From CAZVLE01 sp964627855 (GTDB taxonomy: Bacteria > Bacillota > Dethiobacteria > DTU022), in the NCBI GenBank assembly GCA_964627855.1, contig CAZVLE010000030.1, forward strand, positions 1 through 13,723: a DNA stretch of 13,723 bases, read 5' to 3'. Of this stretch, positions 1-6,210 are shown one piece after another (within the stretch, counting starts at the first letter, position 1; each line of letters begins with the position of its first letter). The notes beneath the pieces were generated by a model. That model was given only the letters and a program-made list of their open reading frames with translations, was not told the origin of the DNA and made no database searches. The position numbers were made by a program, and so were the translations under genes.

Positions 1-95
1 TTCCTGCCCAAGCCAAAAATGTTCTTACTTGCCGCGATGTACCAGAACAATCCAAATACAGCAAAGAAGATAATACCCTGAAAAATCAACTGCAT
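1..95 (-). CDS. N-terminus of a membrane protein (partial)
   Basis: The reverse strand has an ATG (complement of 93-95) preceded by a perfect AAGGAGG ribosome binding site (complement of 104-110) with an 8-nt spacer. The 31 visible residues begin MQLIFQGIIFFAVFGLFWYI, a strongly hydrophobic stretch of about 20 residues followed by a short basic loop. This is typical of a first transmembrane helix or an uncleaved signal anchor. The reading frame stays open to the window edge, so the remainder lies to the left and the family cannot be named. It is transcribed away from the glycyl radical enzyme cluster. The start assignment is strong because of the ribosome binding site; the function is unknown. 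Confidence 0.7.
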   Translation of the reverse strand, partial: MQLIFQGIIFFAVFGLFWYIAASKNIFGLGR

Positions 96-103
96 TCTAA
101 AAA

Positions 104-110
104 CCTCCTT
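104..110 (-). promoter_or_regulatory. Ribosome binding site of the left-edge membrane protein
   Basis: The complement reads AAGGAGG, a full match to the anti-Shine-Dalgarno core, 8 nt before the ATG. It is the main evidence that the partial reverse-strand frame is a real gene. Confidence 0.75.
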
Positions 111-196
111 ATCAAGACTTTATGCTTTTAATTAACAGACTTCGTTAAAAATCAATCTAAACCTTTTATTTGACAGCTTCTTACCTTACCTGATAG

Positions 197-376
197 CTTG
201 ATCTATGCGCTTACCAGGAAGTATCAGCTAGCAACTTCAACGCCCTGCCCCGTCCGGCGTCTTTGCTGGTCAGTGGTAGCGAGGTTGACCTGATCCGCCG
301 GGCAGAAACACTGGAAGATGTTTTTGACAGGGATATCATTCCCGAAGGCCTGATAAAAAAGCCGGCTCATGCTTGA
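197..376 (+). pseudogene. Start-less coding-like remnant, family unknown
   Basis: Between a TAG at 194-196 and a TGA at 374-376 the forward frame is open for 59 codons. Its residues look like real protein, for example LIRRAETLEDVFDRDIIPEG near the end. No ATG or GTG start lies in frame. The first possible start is a TTG at 263 without a ribosome binding site, and the sequence before 197 looks like AT-rich intergenic DNA. The simplest reading is the C-terminal remnant of a gene that lost its 5' part. A chance open frame cannot be excluded. I do not recognise the family. A longer reverse-strand frame covers this region but has an unconvincing composition and overlaps the SCP2-like gene. Confidence 0.35.
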
Positions 377-383
377 TAATATA

Positions 384-401
384 GAGAGCCGGAGGGCTCT
401 C
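384..401 (+). other. GC-rich hairpin
   Basis: GAGAGCC (384-390) and GGCTCTC (395-401) form a perfect 7-bp stem around a GGAG loop, 8 nt after the stop of the preceding remnant frame. No T-run follows on either strand, so it is not a typical intrinsic terminator. It could be a relic terminator of the remnant gene or an RNA structure. Confidence 0.45.
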
Positions 402-454
402 GGTATTGTTCCAAGCAAGCCCGGCTGCCCGGTTAATCTGCAGAAAATTACCAG

Positions 455-483
455 TTGACAGAATAAATTAACATTGCTATTGT
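455..483 (+). promoter_or_regulatory. Predicted sigma-A promoter of the glycyl radical cluster
   Basis: A perfect -35 box TTGACA (455-460) is followed after exactly 17 bp by TATTGT (478-483), a 4 of 6 match to the -10 consensus. The -10 is preceded by TGC (475-477), which makes an extended -10. The expected transcription start is near 490, which would leave only about 13 nt before the ATG at 503. The promoter is well placed to drive the SCP2-like gene and the two genes behind it. Confidence 0.55.
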
Positions 484-502
484 TAGCGTAGGGTGATAGG
501 TG

Positions 503-862
503 ATGAAGTTTAAACTTCTGCTGTTTTTGCTTTCTTCCAAGCTGAAAAGCGCTTCCAAAAGGAACCGGGACTTCATAGCTTATATTCAGGATAAAACACT
601 TAGAGCCCAAATTAAAACTGCAGACAACAGGCAAGGCCGGCTCTATGAGTTAAATAAAGGCAAGGTTGCTTCAATCCCGGGAGTTCATGAAGCCGATTTT
701 GCCATGGTCTGGGCTGATCCAGACACCGCATTTAAGGTTATGACTTCTGATAATGAGGAAGCTTCGCTGGCAGCACTGACGGAGGAAAAACTGGTTATCG
801 AAGGCAACTTCAAAGATTTTGCCTGGTTTTCTAAAGCCCTGTCAATTATGACAAAAGGATAA
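503..862 (+). CDS. SCP2 sterol-carrier-fold protein
   Basis: The product is a small protein of 119 residues. Its central and C-terminal parts match the SCP2 (sterol carrier protein 2) fold: a short N-terminal helix region, a segment around IPGVHEADFAMVWADPDTAF with the family's alternating beta strands, then a helix and the GNFKDFAWFSKAL end that corresponds to the usual 'G-D-...-L' C-terminus. SCP2 domains bind hydrophobic ligands such as fatty acyl chains in an internal cavity; which ligand is bound here is unknown. The first dozen residues are hydrophobic and basic but too short and irregular for a confident signal peptide. ATG at 503 is preferred over the overlapping GTG at 500, because AGGG at 490-493 is better spaced from it. 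It is the first gene of the cluster, 66 bp before the glycyl radical enzyme, which suggests a supporting role for that enzyme. Confidence 0.75.
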   Translation: MKFKLLLFLLSSKLKSASKRNRDFIAYIQDKTLRAQIKTADNRQGRLYELNKGKVASIPGVHEADFAMVWADPDTAFKVMTSDNEEASLAALTEEKLVIEGNFKDFAWFSKALSIMTKG

Positions 863-874
863 ATTTGTCATAAT
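845..874. repeat. Perfect 11-bp inverted repeat over the SCP2 stop codon
   Basis: ATTATGACAAA (845-855) and TTTGTCATAAT (864-874) are exact reverse complements separated by 8 bases. The TAA of the SCP2-like gene lies in the loop (860-862). No T-run follows, so it is not an ordinary terminator. It could act as an mRNA stem-loop that sets the expression ratio of the two genes, or as a two-fold symmetric operator for a dimeric regulator. Confidence 0.7.
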
Positions 875-928
875 CAGGCATCAATTAATCGAAAGTTTGA
901 AGGAAAATAAAAAATCGGGGGTATTCAT

Positions 929-3454
929 ATGACACCTGAATCCGCTGTGCAGGAAAAACCGATCGGAATTACTCCCTTCGATCAGGAATGGCCGGTTTCC
1001 GACGGCCATATGGGAAAAGATACGTCGCCATTTCCCAGGGTAAATCGCTTTACGAAAAGGGTCCTTGAAAGCAAATTTTCAATTGACCATCATCGAGCCT
1101 ACCTCGTGACGGAGGCTTATAGAAAACATGAACATGAAACACAGATTGTTAAGTGCGCCCTGGCCCTGGCTAACGTCCTCGATAATATTAAGATAGAAAT
1201 AACCGAGGACGAGCTGATAGTCGGTGAAATGGCAGCACCAATGAAGTGCGCACCTATTTTCCCCGAATTTTCATTGAACTGGGTCCTGGATGAAATTGAT
1301 AACTATCCCTTCGAAAAAAGACTGCACGATCAGTACTACCTTTCCAGGCATTCTAAAAAGAAAATCAAAGAGGTCGCTGCATACTGGAAGGGTAAATCGA
1401 TCGATGAAGTAATTATCTCTGAGCTATCTGAAGAAGAAATAAAAGGCACTAACCTGGGACGCGGCTTCTACCTGCTTAATCTATTTATGTATGGGGGGAT
1501 TGGTCACCTCCAGGCCAATTACGAAAAGCTTTTTACTCACGGCTTCGGAGGGTTAAAAAAACAGGTTCGGGAAAAGATGGACGCCTTGGAAAAAAAAGAG
1601 GAAGAACAGACAAAATTAGATTTCTACCGGGCCGGGTTGATTACCCTGGAAGCAGCTGCCAACTATATCAAACGTTACTCCCTTTTAGCCAGTAAAATGG
1701 CCGGTGAAGCAAAAAATGAAGAACGTCGCCGGGAGCTTTTACAAATAGCCGCCACCTGCGATTGGGTGGCCGAGAACCCGCCGCGCACCTTCCGGGAAGC
1801 CTTACAGCTGCTTTACCTCGCTACCACCATTATTCTGATTGAATCGAACGGCCATTCTGTTTCTATTGGCCGTTTCGATCAGTTTATGTATCCTTTTTAT
1901 AGTGAGGATATTAAAAGTGGCAGGATAACGAAAGAAGAGGTTCAGGAACTGATCGAAATCTACTTCATCAAACACCTGTGGTGGACCAAGCTGAGGGACA
2001 GGATGACGGTAATTGCCAACTCCGGCAGGGGTATGGGCGGAGATAGCATCACCCTTGGCGGCATAGACGAAGAAGGAAACGACGCCACTAACGATTTAAC
2101 TTTCATGTGTCTTGATGCCATTGCCCACACCCGCTCGGGTGCACCCTGGATTGCAGTACGCTGGCACGAGAATACACCCTGGGAGTTGAAGGTTAAGACT
2201 GTCAATGTGATCCGCATAGGTACCGGTCAACCCAAAGTTTTCAACGACCAGGCGGCCATTCCTGCATCCCTGCGGGCTGGAAGGACCCTGGAGGATTCAA
2301 GAAACTACCATGTGGTCGGCTGCGTGGAGATCGACTCCGGAGGCAAGGAGTACGGCTGGCACGATGCAGCCTATTTCAGCATTGCCAAGATCCTTGAGCT
2401 GGCCATCAATGATGGTCGCTGCATCGGCTGCGGCCAACACTGCGATCGGTGGAAACAGTGTGGTGGTATCGGCGAAAGGCTCGGTCCGCAAACCGGCAAG
2501 CTAACCGATTTTACCTCCTTTGATCAGGTTCTTGAGGCCTATGACAAGCAGATGGCCTACTGGGTCGACCTGATGATCCGGGGCATCGAAGTAATGGATC
2601 AGGTTCACCAGCGCTTGAAGCCACTCCCCTATCTATCAAACTTGATAGACGACTGCATGGAGAAAGGCGTTGACGTATCCGCCGGTGGAGCCAAATACAA
2701 CTTTACCGGCCCGCAGGCCGTAGGTGTGGGTACCACCGCCGACGGAATGGCTGCAATTAAACAACTGATCTTCGAGGAGCAAAAGGTAAAGGCCAAAGAT
2801 TTCCTCAACGCCCTGGAAAACAACTGGGTGGGAGAAGAAGTACTTTATGCCCTGGTCAATAGTGATAAGGTTCATCACTATGGAAATGACGATGATTATG
2901 CTGACGAACTGGCCCGGCTTGCTACTGACACTTACTGCAAATATGTTGAAAATCGGACCAACTCACGGGGCGGCAAATACCTGCCCGGGATATACTCAGT
3001 TTCGGCCAATGTCGCCCTGGGGTTAACCCAGTGGGCTTCAGCCGACGGCAGGGTAGCCCTGGAGCCCGTTTCTGATTGTATAAGCCCTGTTCATACAAAG
3101 GCAGGCTCGCATGATGTCAGGGGCCCCAGCGCTATTGCCAAGTCGGTGACCAAACTGGACCATATCAGGGCAGGTAACGGCACCCTTCTTAACTGGAAAT
3201 TTTCACCTTCATGTGTCTCCGGTGAAGTCGGCCGCGATAACCTGATTGCTTTGCTGGAAGTCTATTTTGACCGCAAGGGGATGCACAGCCAGTTTAACGT
3301 TATCGGCAGGGAGACTCTGGAGAAAGCTCTTGAAAATCCGGAGGATTACAGGTACCTCCTGGTGCGGGTGGCGGGCTACAGTGCTTTCTTTGTAGAATTG
3401 AGCAAACCTTTACAGTATGACATCATGGGCAGAACTGAACTCTCCTTTGATTAG
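929..3454 (+). CDS. Glycyl radical enzyme, dehydratase/lyase type (PFL-like)
   Basis: The product is an 841-residue cytosolic enzyme of the pyruvate formate-lyase-like family. Residues of about 35-715 form the PFL barrel, and about 730-841 the glycine-radical domain. The catalytic cysteine is C465 in GCVE (residues 464-467). The glycyl radical site is G816 in VRVAGYSAFF, with the usual RTE near the C-terminus. GCVE with Glu467 excludes true pyruvate formate-lyase, which has adjacent cysteines, and fits the dehydratase, C-N/C-S lyase and decarboxylase branches. H193, H309-S310 and D479 (in GWHD) sit where, from memory, B12-independent glycerol dehydratase binds its diol, so diol dehydration is one option; PflD/PFL2-like proteins of unknown role are another. 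Residues 498-511 hold an unusual C-x2-C-x3-C-x5-C insert. GGGGG at 917-921 is the likely ribosome binding site. The activase gene follows 23 bp downstream. The substrate is unknown. Confidence 0.9.
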   Translation: MTPESAVQEKPIGITPFDQEWPVSDGHMGKDTSPFPRVNRFTKRVLESKFSIDHHRAYLVTEAYRKHEHETQIVKCALALANVLDNIKIEITEDELIVGEMAAPMKCAPIFPEFSLNWVLDEIDNYPFEKRLHDQYYLSRHSKKKIKEVAAYWKGKSIDEVIISELSEEEIKGTNLGRGFYLLNLFMYGGIGHLQANYEKLFTHGFGGLKKQVREKMDALEKKEEEQTKLDFYRAGLITLEAAANYIKRYSLLASKMAGEAKNEERRRELLQIAATCDWVAENPPRTFREALQLLYLATTIILIESNGHSVSIGRFDQFMYPFYSEDIKSGRITKEEVQELIEIYFIKHLWWTKLRDRMTVIANSGRGMGGDSITLGGIDEEGNDATNDLTFMCLDAIAHTRSGAPWIAVRWHENTPWELKVKTVNVIRIGTGQPKVFNDQAAIPASLRAGRTLEDSRNYHVVGCVEIDSGGKEYGWHDAAYFSIAKILELAINDGRCIGCGQHCDRWKQCGGIGERLGPQTGKLTDFTSFDQVLEAYDKQMAYWVDLMIRGIEVMDQVHQRLKPLPYLSNLIDDCMEKGVDVSAGGAKYNFTGPQAVGVGTTADGMAAIKQLIFEEQKVKAKDFLNALENNWVGEEVLYALVNSDKVHHYGNDDDYADELARLATDTYCKYVENRTNSRGGKYLPGIYSVSANVALGLTQWASADGRVALEPVSDCISPVHTKAGSHDVRGPSAIAKSVTKLDHIRAGNGTLLNWKFSPSCVSGEVGRDNLIALLEVYFDRKGMHSQFNVIGRETLEKALENPEDYRYLLVRVAGYSAFFVELSKPLQYDIMGRTELSFD

Positions 3455-3477
3455 CCAGTCGGACTAAAAAAGAGGTA

Positions 3478-4464
3478 TTGACAATTAAATCCATGACGCC
3501 AGACGACTTGCAAACTGAAGGTTTTGTTACCAATATTCAAAGATTTACAGTCCACGACGGCCCGGGAATTCGCACGGAAGTATTTTTAAAAGGGTGCCCC
3601 CTGCATTGCCGCTGGTGCAGTAACCCTGAAAGTTTGAAACCTTATCCAGAGGTAGGCGTTTATAGAGCTCGCTGTATTGGAGTGGATAAATGCGGTCTCT
3701 GTTTTGAAGCCTGCCCAGGTGGGGCCGATTATTTTACCATAGAGCAAGGCCTGGTAACGGCAATTGACCGGGCTATGTGTACGCGCTGTCTGGCTTGTAG
3801 TGAAGTCTGCCCGTCCAATGCCCTGGTAACCTGGGGTAAGAAATACACCGCTGCAGATGTTGTTGAGACGGTCTTAGCTGATATTGATTTTTACAGGCGC
3901 TCCGGAGGTGGCATCACCCTCTCCGGCGGCGATCCCCTGGTGCAATGGCAGTTCAGTCTGGCTGTTTTAAAAGAATGCCGAAGTCGGGACATCCATACCT
4001 GCCTTGAAACTGAACATCATGTTAACCCGGCTGTATTGGACCGGATTTACCCTTATACCGACCTGGTCATAACCGATATCAAGCATATGGATCCGGAAAA
4101 ACACCGGGAATATACAGGTGTTGACAACAAATTAATTCTCAACAACATTATTGCAACCGCAAAAGAAAATATACCTCTGATCATCCGCATCCCCATCATC
4201 TTTGGTCTTAATGACAATGACGAGAATATAAAAGTAACTGCAGACTTTATTGGCAATGAGCTGGGCAACAGTGTTATCCAAATTCAGCTTTTGCCTTATC
4301 GCCGTCTGGGTATTGAAAAATATTGTTCGCTAGGCATTCCTTACGTTCTGGAAGGTTATCAACCCCCGGAGCGAAAGGTTTGGGAGAATAAAATCATCAC
4401 CCTGGCTGCGGGACTAAAAGCCTACGGGCTCCCTGCCGTAGCCGGGAGTACTAATAAGATTTAG
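3478..4464 (+). CDS. Glycyl-radical enzyme activating protein (radical SAM)
   Basis: The product has 328 residues and activates the upstream glycyl radical enzyme by abstracting a hydrogen from its Gly816, using S-adenosylmethionine and an electron from a [4Fe-4S] cluster. The radical-SAM motif CPLHCRWC gives C40, C44 and C47 after the family signature TVHDGPGIRT. Two ferredoxin-type [4Fe-4S] sites follow, with C66/C72/C75/C79 and C101/C104/C107/C111, and GGGITLSGGDPL marks the SAM-binding region. The two extra clusters are typical of activases for glycerol dehydratase-, choline lyase- and decarboxylase-type enzymes and absent from PFL activase. The start is uncertain. TTG at 3478 is only 2 nt after GAGG (3472-3475), while ATG at 3493 is 17 nt after it. 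Conserved sequence begins near residue 15, so either start gives an intact enzyme. Confidence 0.92.
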   Translation: MTIKSMTPDDLQTEGFVTNIQRFTVHDGPGIRTEVFLKGCPLHCRWCSNPESLKPYPEVGVYRARCIGVDKCGLCFEACPGGADYFTIEQGLVTAIDRAMCTRCLACSEVCPSNALVTWGKKYTAADVVETVLADIDFYRRSGGGITLSGGDPLVQWQFSLAVLKECRSRDIHTCLETEHHVNPAVLDRIYPYTDLVITDIKHMDPEKHREYTGVDNKLILNNIIATAKENIPLIIRIPIIFGLNDNDENIKVTADFIGNELGNSVIQIQLLPYRRLGIEKYCSLGIPYVLEGYQPPERKVWENKIITLAAGLKAYGLPAVAGSTNKI

Positions 4465-4753
4465 ATGCCCTCACCAGTAGCTACAATAAGTGTTAAATGA
4501 TTAAATGCCACTCCCGGTCTCAGTGGATATAAGAAACCGGGTAAGATTTCAAGAGTAGCACCTCCCCTGCCGTGCTGAATTGTCTCATCGTTTAGGGCTA
4601 GTGCCCCGTCAAATAATTTTATCCTGTTTTTTTACTTGTAGCTTTAGTTTTTGCAAGCTGCCACTCTCAGATCGTTCGTCTGAAATATTCACAGCTCTGG
4701 ATTATAGCAAATCAGATCAATTTTCTAGACATAAATAGAAGTAACCGTTTTGA
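4465..4753. other. Convergent intergenic region
   Basis: This gap lies between the 3' ends of the activase gene (+) and gltD (-). No strong intrinsic terminator was found. The best candidates are weak: CCCGGT (4513-4518) with ACCGGG (4536-4541), and a 4-bp GGGC-TAGT-GCCC stem (4595-4606) followed about 20 nt later by a run of seven T's. No gene was recognised. Confidence 0.4.
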
Positions 4754-6184
4754 TCAAGGATTAGAATCAAGATAACGAGTAACATCATCCACCACCTGCA
4801 TCCCATCTGCAATAGCCCGCACTACCAGGGACTGGCCACGGGCCATATCACCGGCGGTAAAAAGTCCGGGGTGGCTTGTCATGTGACAATGATCTGTCTT
4901 GATGTTGCCCGCGGCATCTCGCTCCAGTCTCAACGCTTCAACCAGCGGATCAGGACCGGGCCCGCTAAACCCGAGAGAAAGGAAAACAAGGTCAGCTTCA
5001 ATGGAAAAATCGCTGCCTTTTACCGGAAACGGAGCCAGCCTGCCATCATCCTGTTTTTTCCAATCTACTTCACAGCACTGTAACCGCGAAACCTCGCCGC
5101 TGCTGTTGCCCTCGAAGCTCTTAGTCTGCACAGACCAGCGTCTCAACCCGCCTTCCAGGTGACTGCTTGATGCCCGGTCAATGAGCGGCCAGAGCGGCCA
5201 GGGGTTGTCAGTGCCGCGCTCAGCCGGAAGCCGGGGCATTATTTCGAGCTGGTCAACGCGCTCTGCTCCCTGACGTAAAACTGTGCCGATACAGTCTGAC
5301 CCGGTATCTCCGCCTCCGATAACTACAACCCGTTTATCTTCTGCCCAGATGCTTTCTTCAGGTTTTAGCGGTTCTTCCAGGATCCGCTTGTTCTGGCTCT
5401 TCAATAAATCCATGGCAAAGTGGATGCCGTTTAAGTGACGTCCCGGAATATCAAGATCCCGGGGTTGCTCAGAACCCCCGGCCAGTATGATCGCCTCATA
5501 GTGGCGATTTAAGTAGTTAAAGGAAATGTCTTCTCCTGCTCTAATGCCGCATTCAAAGGTAATCCCTTCATCTTTCATCAGGTTAATGCGCCGCATGATA
5601 ACCTGCTTCGCCAGTTTGAAGCTCGGAATACCGTAGGTTAAAAGCCCGCCCGGGGTTAAATCCTTTTCATAGACCGTTACAATAAAGCCTCTGCGGTTTA
5701 GCCCCTCCGCTGCAGCCAGACCCGCAGGACCCGAGCCAATCACTGCTACCCGCTCCTTTCTGCGCTTCTCCGGGCAGCTGGGCCTGATCCAGCCTTTCTC
5801 AAAACCCATTTCAATGATTGCCTTTTCAATCTGGCGAATTGTCACCGCATCTTCGTTGATGCTGAGAACACAGGAACCCTCACAGAGTGCAGGGCAGATA
5901 CGAGCCGTAAACTCGGGGAAAGGGTGAGTTGACAAGAGTAACTTCAAAGCTTCCTGCCACTGTTTCAGGGTAATGTATTCATTCATTTCCGGAACCGGGT
6001 TTCCCAGGGGACAGGCATAAGCGTGACAGAAAGGAGTCCCGCAACCCATACAACGTGAAGCCTGCGTTATGATTTGTTCTTCACTGAGCTGTTTTTCTAC
6101 TTCGGCAAAATCCAGCAGGCGCTCTGTGATCTCCCGATATCCAGGATCAATTCTTTCAACTCTAAAGCTGTCTCTCTCAGCCAT
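4754..6184 (-). CDS. gltD: Glutamate synthase (NADPH) small subunit
   Basis: This is the 476-residue beta subunit of bacterial glutamate synthase. It oxidises NADPH on FAD and sends electrons through iron-sulfur clusters to the large subunit, which makes glutamate from 2-oxoglutarate and glutamine-derived ammonia. The N-terminal domain carries two cysteine groups, CMGCGTPFC plus CPLGN (C45, C48, C53, C58) and CPALCEGSC (C97, C101, C105), for the [4Fe-4S] clusters. GSGPAGLAAAEGL (from about residue 150) is the FAD-binding loop, and GGGDTGSDCIGT (about 288-299) the NADPH-binding loop. The start is placed at the ATG complementary to 6182-6184, because AGAGGA lies 6 nt before it; a TTG two codons upstream overlaps the end of that site. 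It follows gltB after 26 bp on the same strand, so the two are one operon. Length and motifs are normal for the family. Confidence 0.96.
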   Translation of the reverse strand: MAERDSFRVERIDPGYREITERLLDFAEVEKQLSEEQIITQASRCMGCGTPFCHAYACPLGNPVPEMNEYITLKQWQEALKLLLSTHPFPEFTARICPALCEGSCVLSINEDAVTIRQIEKAIIEMGFEKGWIRPSCPEKRRKERVAVIGSGPAGLAAAEGLNRRGFIVTVYEKDLTPGGLLTYGIPSFKLAKQVIMRRINLMKDEGITFECGIRAGEDISFNYLNRHYEAIILAGGSEQPRDLDIPGRHLNGIHFAMDLLKSQNKRILEEPLKPEESIWAEDKRVVVIGGGDTGSDCIGTVLRQGAERVDQLEIMPRLPAERGTDNPWPLWPLIDRASSSHLEGGLRRWSVQTKSFEGNSSGEVSRLQCCEVDWKKQDDGRLAPFPVKGSDFSIEADLVFLSLGFSGPGPDPLVEALRLERDAAGNIKTDHCHMTSHPGLFTAGDMARGQSLVVRAIADGMQVVDDVTRYLDSNP

Positions 6185-6190
6185 TCGCAA

Positions 6191-6197
6191 TCCTCTC
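6191..6197 (-). promoter_or_regulatory. Ribosome binding site deciding the gltD start
   Basis: The complement reads GAGAGGA and ends 6 nt before the ATG at 6184. It supports this ATG over the in-frame TTG at 6190, which directly abuts the site. Confidence 0.65.
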
Positions 6198-6210
6198 CCT
6201 CAAAAAAGCT

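Larger units (their letters stand above)
96..502. other. Intergenic region upstream of the glycyl radical cluster
   Basis: This 407-base divergent gap lies between the left-edge membrane gene (-) and the SCP2-like gene (+). It holds the remnant reading frame at 197-376, the hairpin at 384-401 and the promoter at 455-483. The AT-rich part, 110-196, should carry the promoter of the reverse-strand membrane gene, but no convincing -35/-10 pair was found for it. No RNA gene was recognised. Confidence 0.5.

Noticed and set aside
170..196. TTGACA at 170-175 as a second forward promoter
   Set aside because: The -35 is perfect, but no acceptable -10 lies 16-18 bp downstream (the nearest, TGATAG, is 15 bp away and a poor match).
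224..634. 136-codon reverse-strand open frame
   Set aside because: It overlaps the promoter and the first third of the SCP2-like gene, has no ribosome binding site, and its residue pattern is not protein-like.
929..3454. Pyruvate formate-lyase
   Set aside because: The active site has GCVE with a single catalytic cysteine, not the adjacent cysteine pair of true pyruvate formate-lyase, and the activase has two extra ferredoxin clusters.
929..3454. Alkyl- or benzylsuccinate synthase, suggested by the hydrophobic-ligand neighbour
   Set aside because: Glu467 two residues after the catalytic cysteine fits dehydratases, lyases and decarboxylases rather than fumarate-adding enzymes, and no small iron-sulfur subunits are encoded nearby.
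503..4464. Glycyl-radical bacterial microcompartment locus
   Set aside because: No shell protein, aldehyde dehydrogenase or phosphotransacylase gene is present, and the enzyme has only a short N-terminal extension without an obvious encapsulation helix. Genes outside the window were not seen.
4595..4632. Intrinsic terminator after the activase gene
   Set aside because: The stem is only 4 bp, and the T-run begins about 20 nt after it.
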